A stretch of 9,843 nucleotides of DNA from Candidatus Roizmanbacteria bacterium CG_4_10_14_0_2_um_filter_36_35 (GTDB lineage: Bacteria; Patescibacteriota; Microgenomatia; UBA1406; GWC2-37-13), in assembly GCA_002792355.1 (NCBI GenBank), contig PFOE01000085.1, forward strand, positions 1 through 9,843, in the 5' to 3' direction. The notes under the pieces are model-generated. The model was not told the origin of the DNA and ran no database searches. It saw nothing but the letters and a program-made list of their open reading frames with translations. This document shows, one piece after another, positions 5,245-9,843 of the stretch (positions are counted from its first letter, which is position 1; each line of letters begins with the position of its first letter). Both the position numbers and the translations under genes were made by a program.

Positions 5245-6270
5245 ATGCTTGACGATAAAAAACTTACCAAGGAATTGATTAATAGTCTTTCTTCTGTAAC
5301 TAACTTAAAAGATCTTGAACTAATTGAAATTAAATATCTTGGTCGAAACGGTGTAATCAATGATTTACTTAAAAAAATTAAGGAAATCCCTGTTGGAGAT
5401 CGGAAAGAATATGGGAAAAAAATTAATCAACTTAAACAAGAGATCAAGAGATTACTAGAGACTAAGAGATTGGAGTTATCAAAGAAAAAGTCTGATAAAT
5501 TTTTTGATTCGACTTTGCCTGGAAAAACATATCCCAAAGGCAGTTTACATCCGATTACTTATACGATTGAAAAAATCGCTTCAATTTTCCAAAAGATCGG
5601 CTTTATCCGCGTTTCCTATCCTGAAGTCGAATGGGAATACTTTGCTTTTGAAGTTTTAAACATGCCTAAAGATCATCCGGCTCGAGATGATTTTGAGACT
5701 TTTTTTATCGACGCTCCTTCTGATAAGAAAATGGGTAAGGTTGTCTTAACGCCCCACACCTCTTCTGGACAAGTGAGAGAAATGCGGCGAGTGAAAACTC
5801 CACCGATAAGAATGGTTAATATCGTTAAATGCTATCGACCAAACTGGGACATCACTCACAATCCGATGTTCTATCAGTTCGAAGGATTATGTATAGACCG
5901 AAGTATTAATATTGCACATCTCAAAGGTACAATCGATTATTTTGCTAAAGAGTTTTTTGGTGAAGATCGAAAGATAAGATTGAGACCATTCCACTTTCAG
6001 TTTACCGAACCATCTTTTGAGATCGATGTGAGTTGTGGAGTGTGCGGAGGGAAAGGCGTTGACTGTCATGTCTGCAAATCCGGCTGGCTCGAGCTGGCAG
6101 GAGCGGGTATGGTTCACCCTGAAGTATTGCGCGCCGGGGGAATAGACCCAAATAAATATTCAGGTTGGGCTTTTGGCTTTGGTCCGGACAGATGTCTCAT
6201 GATGAAAACAGGAATTGATAATATTAGGATTTTATATAACGGAGATGTAAGATTCCTGGAACAATTCTAA
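5245..6270 (+). CDS. pheS: Phenylalanine--tRNA ligase alpha subunit
   Basis: The catalytic subunit of the alpha2-beta2 class II PheRS. The 341 residues show an N-terminal coiled-coil that binds tRNA (about 1-85). The core follows, with GSLHPIT (99-105), TPHTSSGQVREM (169-180), the motif 2 region CYRPNWDITHNPMFYQFEGL (196-215), and motif 3 near GWAFGFGPDR (307-316). FEIDVSC to WLELAGAGMVHPEVL is characteristic of PheS. Cys 264, 267, 274 and 277 form two CxxC pairs that could hold zinc; related PheS proteins carry similar Cys-rich loops. ATG at 5245 follows a -10 box closely and has no Shine-Dalgarno site. Unlike E. coli, there is no room for a pheM-type leader before it. Confidence 0.97.
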   Translation: MLDDKKLTKELINSLSSVTNLKDLELIEIKYLGRNGVINDLLKKIKEIPVGDRKEYGKKINQLKQEIKRLLETKRLELSKKKSDKFFDSTLPGKTYPKGSLHPITYTIEKIASIFQKIGFIRVSYPEVEWEYFAFEVLNMPKDHPARDDFETFFIDAPSDKKMGKVVLTPHTSSGQVREMRRVKTPPIRMVNIVKCYRPNWDITHNPMFYQFEGLCIDRSINIAHLKGTIDYFAKEFFGEDRKIRLRPFHFQFTEPSFEIDVSCGVCGGKGVDCHVCKSGWLELAGAGMVHPEVLRAGGIDPNKYSGWAFGFGPDRCLMMKTGIDNIRILYNGDVRFLEQF

Positions 6271-6273
6271 ATA

Positions 6274-6354
6274 AGTCCGTAAAGTCCTTAAAGTCGTAAA
6301 GTCTATAAAGTAAAATACTTTATGAACTTTAAAGACTTTATAAACTTTATAGAC
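6274..6354. repeat. Imperfect palindrome of TAAAGTC units between pheS and pheT
   Basis: The centre ATAAAGTA-AAA-TACTTTAT (6305-6323) is a perfect hairpin. The outer arms consist of near-decamer repeats of the type TAAAGTCTAT and their complements, and they pair imperfectly. The element occupies almost all of the 91-base gap between pheS and pheT. It has no T-tract after it, so it is not an evident terminator, though the RNA hairpin could affect stability or the pheS:pheT ratio. Confidence 0.7.
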
Positions 6355-6361
6355 TAACTTT

Positions 6362-8263
6362 ATGAACATCAAAATCACCCACAATTGGCTTCTTGAATAC
6401 CTTGATACTGATGCTACTCCTTATGAAATCCAAAAATATCTTTCCCTTTGCGGTCCGTCTATTGAATCGGTCACTAAAATAGGCAATGATTTCGTTTACG
6501 ACATCGAAGTCATTTCCAACCGAATTGATTATGCTTCATTAATTGGTATTGCTAGAGAAGCGGCTACCATACTTCCCATGTTTGGAAAAAAAGCCAAGTT
6601 AAAAAAAGATTATCTTACCTACGACCGTGGGATAGATAATAATTCACATCTAAAATTAGAAATAATAGATCCTGAAAATCTATGTCCAAGAAAGTTAGCG
6701 ATTATCATGGATGTAGAAATAGGCGATTCGCCTAAATACATAAAAGAGAGATTGGAAAACTGCGGAATTCGTTCGCTAAACAACCTTATTGATACCACAA
6801 ACTACGTGATGTTAGAAGTCGGTTACCCGGCCCATGTTTTTGATTATGATCGGGTAAAAACAGGAAAAATTTTTATTCGTAAAGCTAAAAAGGGTGAAAA
6901 AATTACTACCCTCGATAAAAAAAATTATCTTTTGAATTCCAACGATATTATTTTCGACGACGGAACAGGACGGATTATTGACTTACCTGGAATTATGGGA
7001 CTTGATAATAGCGTTGTCACAGAAAAAACCAAGAAGATAATTTTTTGGATCGAAACCAATGACCCGAAAGCTATTCGGAGAACTTCGATGAGACTGGGAA
7101 TCCGTACCGCCGCAGCCTCGATGAATGAAAAAAATCCTGATTCGGAAGTTGCAAAAATGACTTTTTTAAAAGGAATTGAGCTTTATAAAAAAATTGCCAA
7201 TGGTAAAATAGTCAGTCCTTTGTATGACACTGCTCCTGAACCAGAAAAACAAAAGATGTTAAGCATGAAATATGAGATATTTGATAAATTAATTGGAGTA
7301 AAAATAGAGAGAGACAAAATAAATAATATCTTAAGGAATTTGGGCTTTGAGATTGCTTCGTCGTCCTTCGACAAGTTCAGGACTCCTCGCAATGATAAAC
7401 AGCAATCTCTTTCCGTTAAGATACCTTCCTACCGAAAATACGATATCTCTATTCCTGAAGATTTAGTTGAGGAAGTGGCGAGAATTTATGGCTATCATAA
7501 ATTGCCAAATAATCTGCCGCCGCCAGCCAATGTCCAGCAACCACAAGAATTGGAAAAACTATTTACGATTACCTCAAAAATCAAATATTTTCTTAAACAT
7601 CTAGGATTGACTGAGACTGTTAACTACTCAATGATCTCAAAAGAATTGATTGAAGAACTTAATTTAAATATCAGAGATCATCTGCGATTAGCTAACACAA
7701 TATCAAATGAAATAGAGTATATGAGAATCAGTTTATTACCGTCTTTATATAAAAATCTTAAAGATAATACCGGAAGAAAAGATATTATGAGATTTTTTGA
7801 AATTTCCAAAGTTTATTATCCTAAAAAAAATGATCTACCGAATGAAGTTTATAAATTAGGAATCGGTGTTAATACTGATTATTTTGACCTTAAAGGCATT
7901 GTCGAGGTGTTATATAAGGAATTAAATATTGAAAGCGATCTCAAAGAAAAAATAATTAATAAAGATATTTTTTATCTGGTAGAACTTGATTTGGATTTTT
8001 TGATTAAAAACTACCAGATGATTGCACCTTACAAACAAATTAATCCATATGCGGTGATTAAACTGGACAAAACCTTTACTATCTCGCCTCATATAACCTA
8101 CGAGGTTATCCGGCAAAAGGCATTTTTGTCTAAACTATTACAAAAAATGGATATGGTTTCTTTGTATGAAAATAAATTGACTCTTCGTTTTTATTATTCT
8201 TCACCCAATCGTAATATTACTGAGGAAGAGGCAAAGACTGAGTTGGATAGGGTCATACATTAA
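6362..8263 (+). CDS. pheT: Phenylalanine--tRNA ligase beta subunit, short form
   Basis: The beta subunit carries the editing (B3/B4), B5 and catalytic-like domains plus the C-terminal FDX-ACB tRNA-binding domain. The 633 residues are well below the 795 of E. coli. After the short B1 segment (ITHNWLLEYL), the protein goes straight on to VISNRIDYASLIGIARE (50-66), so the EMAP/OB-type N-terminal tRNA-binding insertion is missing. B3/B4 runs to about 270. B5 (about 300-385) includes IPSYRKYDISIPEDLVEEVA. FDX-ACB ends with RFYYSSPNRNITEEEAKTEL. An in-frame TAG at 6350-6352 rules out a longer start. Residues 330-348 are an extra loop encoded by a palindromic repeat of the same family as in mtaB. 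No Shine-Dalgarno site is visible. Confidence 0.95.
   Translation: MNIKITHNWLLEYLDTDATPYEIQKYLSLCGPSIESVTKIGNDFVYDIEVISNRIDYASLIGIAREAATILPMFGKKAKLKKDYLTYDRGIDNNSHLKLEIIDPENLCPRKLAIIMDVEIGDSPKYIKERLENCGIRSLNNLIDTTNYVMLEVGYPAHVFDYDRVKTGKIFIRKAKKGEKITTLDKKNYLLNSNDIIFDDGTGRIIDLPGIMGLDNSVVTEKTKKIIFWIETNDPKAIRRTSMRLGIRTAAASMNEKNPDSEVAKMTFLKGIELYKKIANGKIVSPLYDTAPEPEKQKMLSMKYEIFDKLIGVKIERDKINNILRNLGFEIASSSFDKFRTPRNDKQQSLSVKIPSYRKYDISIPEDLVEEVARIYGYHKLPNNLPPPANVQQPQELEKLFTITSKIKYFLKHLGLTETVNYSMISKELIEELNLNIRDHLRLANTISNEIEYMRISLLPSLYKNLKDNTGRKDIMRFFEISKVYYPKKNDLPNEVYKLGIGVNTDYFDLKGIVEVLYKELNIESDLKEKIINKDIFYLVELDLDFLIKNYQMIAPYKQINPYAVIKLDKTFTISPHITYEVIRQKAFLSKLLQKMDMVSLYENKLTLRFYYSSPNRNITEEEAKTELDRVIH
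7349..7409. repeat. Palindromic element inserted in frame within pheT
   Basis: GAGATTGC (7349-7356) and GCAATCTC (7402-7409) are a perfect inverted pair. Between them lie CTTCGTCGTCCTTCGACAAG, then CAGGACTCCTCGCAATGA. The block reads GAG ATT GCT TCG TCG in the pheT frame, the same frame as the mtaB copy, and gives EIASSS...TPRND in the protein. It lies in the B5 domain between LGFE and VKIPSYR, where relatives have a short loop. Confidence 0.75.
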
Positions 8264-8276
8264 AAGGTCAGACCTT
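8264..8276. repeat. Short palindrome after pheT
   Basis: AAGGTC-A-GACCTT begins directly after the pheT stop codon. A one-base centre makes a tight RNA hairpin unlikely and no T-tract follows, so it is more likely a repeat remnant or protein site than a terminator. Confidence 0.4.
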
Positions 8277-8317
8277 ATAAAGTATGTCCCTTACAAAAGT
8301 TTAACCTGCGAAAACTG

Positions 8318-8345
8318 TTGATAAATTCTCAAAATATCCTATAAT
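8318..8345 (+). promoter_or_regulatory. Promoter for the 8352 gene; leaderless start
   Basis: TTGATA (8318-8323), 16 bases, then TATAAT (8340-8345). The expected transcript start falls on the A of the ATG at 8352, so the mRNA would have no 5' leader. There is no Shine-Dalgarno site. This supports 8352 as the true start of the downstream gene. Confidence 0.7.
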
Positions 8346-8351
8346 ATATGG

Positions 8352-8684
8352 ATGACAAGGAGTAATCTTAGGGAAGCAAAAACAGAGGTGCTTCAAGGAA
8401 AAATAGAGATAATCAAAACTGCATATCCGAAACTATTTGAAAACACGAATACGTTGGCTACGGTCTTAAATACCGCTACCGCTATTATTTCTCAGGACGA
8501 AACTCCTTATAATTTTCAAGGGGATATAACGACAATCGCGCCTTTTAACAAGTTTTCTTTAAGATATGAAACTTACGAAACAATGAAGCAAAGTAGTATG
8601 AAAAGAAAATGGAAGCTGCATATATTGATTTTGCAAGACCTTATTCTGATAATGATCTCGTTTTTTTATACATGGGAGACGTAG
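8352..8684 (+). CDS. Unrecognised protein, N-terminal part of a frameshifted gene
   Basis: I do not recognise this protein. The first 86 residues (to MKRK, base 8609) read naturally: a helical, charged start, then a mixed segment containing TTIAPFNKFSLRYETYETMK. The last 24 residues (WKLHILILQDLILIMISFFY and on) are merely another frame of DNA that encodes a normal-looking sequence in the 8609 frame. I therefore think the true protein shifts by -1 at the A-run 8606-8609 and continues to 9205, for about 284 residues. No signal peptide or membrane segment is convincing; the hydrophobic tail is an artefact of the wrong frame. A promoter with a leaderless start supports the ATG. Confidence 0.6.
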   Translation: MTRSNLREAKTEVLQGKIEIIKTAYPKLFENTNTLATVLNTATAIISQDETPYNFQGDITTIAPFNKFSLRYETYETMKQSSMKRKWKLHILILQDLILIMISFFYTWET

Positions 8685-9205
8685 ATAGTAAAACTCAACG
8701 ACCTCAACCAGCCAATAAACTTTTTCTCCATTTTTTATCGGCTAAAACTAGAGTTATTTTTGATCTAAAAAACCTCAAAATTGGTTTTGCTGATGCTTCC
8801 AATAAAACAAGTTATCAAGTTGAAGATTATCCTACTGTAATTGACTTTGATCAAATAACTGACCAGAATAATCTATTATCTAACTTTAACAGTAATTCTG
8901 CAACAAAAATTTACGGGATTGAGGTTGACCAAGAAAGAAATATTGTTGCTTTTAGATGCCAAGGCGGATTATTTGGGATGACTGAACAAACTATCATTTT
9001 GCCTCTTAAAATGGAAGTTAAACCTGGTAAAATTTTTAAGAGTCCATCAATTCTTGATGAACAACCACCTTCTAAACGTATTACAGTAAAAAAACCCATT
9101 AGAGTGGAAGTCAAGCCTGATAAACCCGTACCTCTTAAAGATATTCTAGAAGAAAAACTCATATATGTTGTCGTTGATAATAAAAATATAAAAATTACTA
9201 GATGA
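8609..9205 (+). CDS. Unrecognised protein, C-terminal part of a frameshifted gene
   Basis: This is 198 codons if read from ATG at 8609, but more likely the continuation of the 8352 gene after a -1 shift. The frame has a TAG at 8594-8596, so the switch must lie between there and 8684. The overlap of 76 bases is too long for ordinary neighbours. The protein shows MEAAYIDFARPYSDNDLVFL, a beta-rich middle (about 40-130), and a Lys/Pro-rich stretch with VKKPIRVEVKPDKPVPLKD (about 159-177). It has no signal peptide, no membrane span and no motif I can name. Its TGA overlaps the next gene's start as ATGA, so both are probably translated together. Confidence 0.65.
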   Translation: MEAAYIDFARPYSDNDLVFLYMGDVDSKTQRPQPANKLFLHFLSAKTRVIFDLKNLKIGFADASNKTSYQVEDYPTVIDFDQITDQNNLLSNFNSNSATKIYGIEVDQERNIVAFRCQGGLFGMTEQTIILPLKMEVKPGKIFKSPSILDEQPPSKRITVKKPIRVEVKPDKPVPLKDILEEKLIYVVVDNKNIKITR

Positions 9206-9486
9206 AAAACAGTGTAACTGTTACCATTGGAGAATTAAAACTCAGTTTAAGAGAGCTAAAATTTTTATATTATAAATACATTCTACAATCTCATGATCAA
9301 CAATTCTCAGATTTTATTAAAATTAGAACAAGTTTAATTAACAGAAATCATACTTTTATATCCCAAAAATATAACCCTAAAGATTATGTAAATCCTATGT
9401 CGATATTACTTGAAGAGGCTATTAGATTAGGAATATTGAATAAAGGTTTTATAAAAAAATTGGAAGAGGTGTTAGCTAAAGCGTAG
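9202..9486 (+). CDS. Unrecognised 94-residue protein
   Basis: The ATG at 9202 overlaps the preceding stop in ATGA, which indicates translational coupling, and there is no separate ribosome binding site. The protein is predominantly helical and basic, with GELKLSLRELKFLYYKYILQ near the start and LLEEAIRLGILNKGFIKKLE near the end. It has no Cys, signal peptide or membrane segment. I cannot assign a family. The C-terminal codons overlap, tail to tail, the minus-strand gene that ends at 9476. Coupling suggests it works with the upstream protein. Confidence 0.65.
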   Translation: MKNSVTVTIGELKLSLRELKFLYYKYILQSHDQQFSDFIKIRTSLINRNHTFISQKYNPKDYVNPMSILLEEAIRLGILNKGFIKKLEEVLAKA

Positions 9487-9843
9487 GCGTCGGGAACAGT
9501 GTCGGAGTCGGAGCAGGAGTCGTGTAATCCCATGGCTTGTTGACGCCGAATTTTATGGTTGATTCGCCTTGTTTATCCTTTTCATTAGTTCCAATCACTT
9601 GAAGTTCATAAACGCCGTCAGTCACTGAAATTGTTTCATCAACTTCTTTTTTATCTTCATTCCAATTCCTAATTTCATCTCCATTCAGCTTAATTTTAAC
9701 GTTCTTTAATTTATCCAAAGAAATTATTTTCGCTTTGATATTAAGATTGCCGGAAGAAACGGTAGTTTGTCCCGAAGGACTTTTTATCGAAACGATCACC
9801 GAATCAGAGGAAGCATCAGAAACTTCGGTCGGCGGATGGAATT
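9476..9843 (-). CDS. Surface or cell-wall protein, C-terminal Ig-like domain, 3' part
   Basis: The frame is open from the right edge of the window to the TAG at 9478-9476. An internal GTG at 9799 is not the start, because FHPPTEVSDASSDS is encoded before it without a stop. The visible 122 residues form one beta-sandwich-like unit. It begins VIVSIKSPSGQTTVSSGNLN, continues with KNVKIKLNGDEI and YELQVIGTNEKDKQGESTIK, and closes with KFGVNKPWD. A Pro/Thr-rich tail, TTPAPTPTLFPTPTL, ends the protein. This pattern (repeated VxSP, LxVKxN, YELxVxAxD) fits bacterial Ig-like domains. In CPR bacteria such domains occur at the C-terminus of class A penicillin-binding proteins, a plausible but unproven identity here. 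The N-terminal catalytic part, if any, lies outside the window. Confidence 0.75.
   Translation of the reverse strand, partial: FHPPTEVSDASSDSVIVSIKSPSGQTTVSSGNLNIKAKIISLDKLKNVKIKLNGDEIRNWNEDKKEVDETISVTDGVYELQVIGTNEKDKQGESTIKFGVNKPWDYTTPAPTPTLFPTPTL

Noticed and set aside
8264..8276. Intrinsic terminator after pheT
   Set aside because: The palindrome has a one-base centre and no following T-tract.
9476..9799. Complete small gene starting at GTG 9799
   Set aside because: The frame stays open to the edge of the window with a plausible continuation, so this is the 3' end of a longer gene.

Overview
The window is AT-rich bacterial DNA that uses the standard code: TGA is a stop in infC and at 9203-9205, and TGG encodes Trp. 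It most resembles a Candidate Phyla Radiation (Patescibacteria) genome, perhaps Microgenomates. This rests on compact genes, few Shine-Dalgarno sites, a ThrRS without a TGS domain, a PheRS beta chain without its N-terminal tRNA-binding domain, many short palindromic repeats, and a small secreted glucosaminidase-like protein of a type common there. The placement is an inference from gene content, not from a marker-gene tree.

Layout. (1) 1-375, minus strand: 5' part of a secreted peptidoglycan-hydrolase-like gene with a consensus promoter and a 5'-terminal hairpin over its ribosome binding site. (2) 485-603: AT-rich imperfect palindrome. (3) 624-1970: mtaB, a tRNA methylthiotransferase carrying several in-frame palindromic repeats. 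(4) 1973-2046: tRNA-Val(GAC). (5) 2089-2182: a 13-codon leader peptide with four consecutive Thr codons, followed by mutually exclusive RNA hairpins and an intrinsic terminator. This is a complete candidate transcription attenuator. (6) 2212-8263: thrS-infC-rpmI-rplT-pheS-pheT, the same order as in Escherichia coli, with palindromic elements between infC and rpmI and between pheS and pheT. (7) 8352-9486: unrecognised genes that look like one frameshifted gene plus a coupled small gene. (8) 9476-9843, minus strand: 3' end of a surface protein with an Ig-like domain and a Pro/Thr-rich tail, overlapping its convergent neighbour.

How it works together. The central block is a translation cluster: two aminoacyl-tRNA synthetases, initiation factor IF3, two large-subunit ribosomal proteins, a tRNA and a tRNA-modifying enzyme. 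The leader before thrS should sense charged tRNA-Thr: stalling at ACA ACC ACT ACC would free an antiterminator, while fast translation to the TAA would allow the terminator. E. coli attenuates a different gene of this cluster, pheS, through the pheM leader; here rplT and pheS are only 21 bases apart and no such leader is present.

The second theme is palindromic repeats placed in frame inside conserved proteins (mtaB, thrS, pheT). Two of them belong to one sequence family, are read in the same frame, and add similar peptides. This resembles the Rickettsia palindromic elements.
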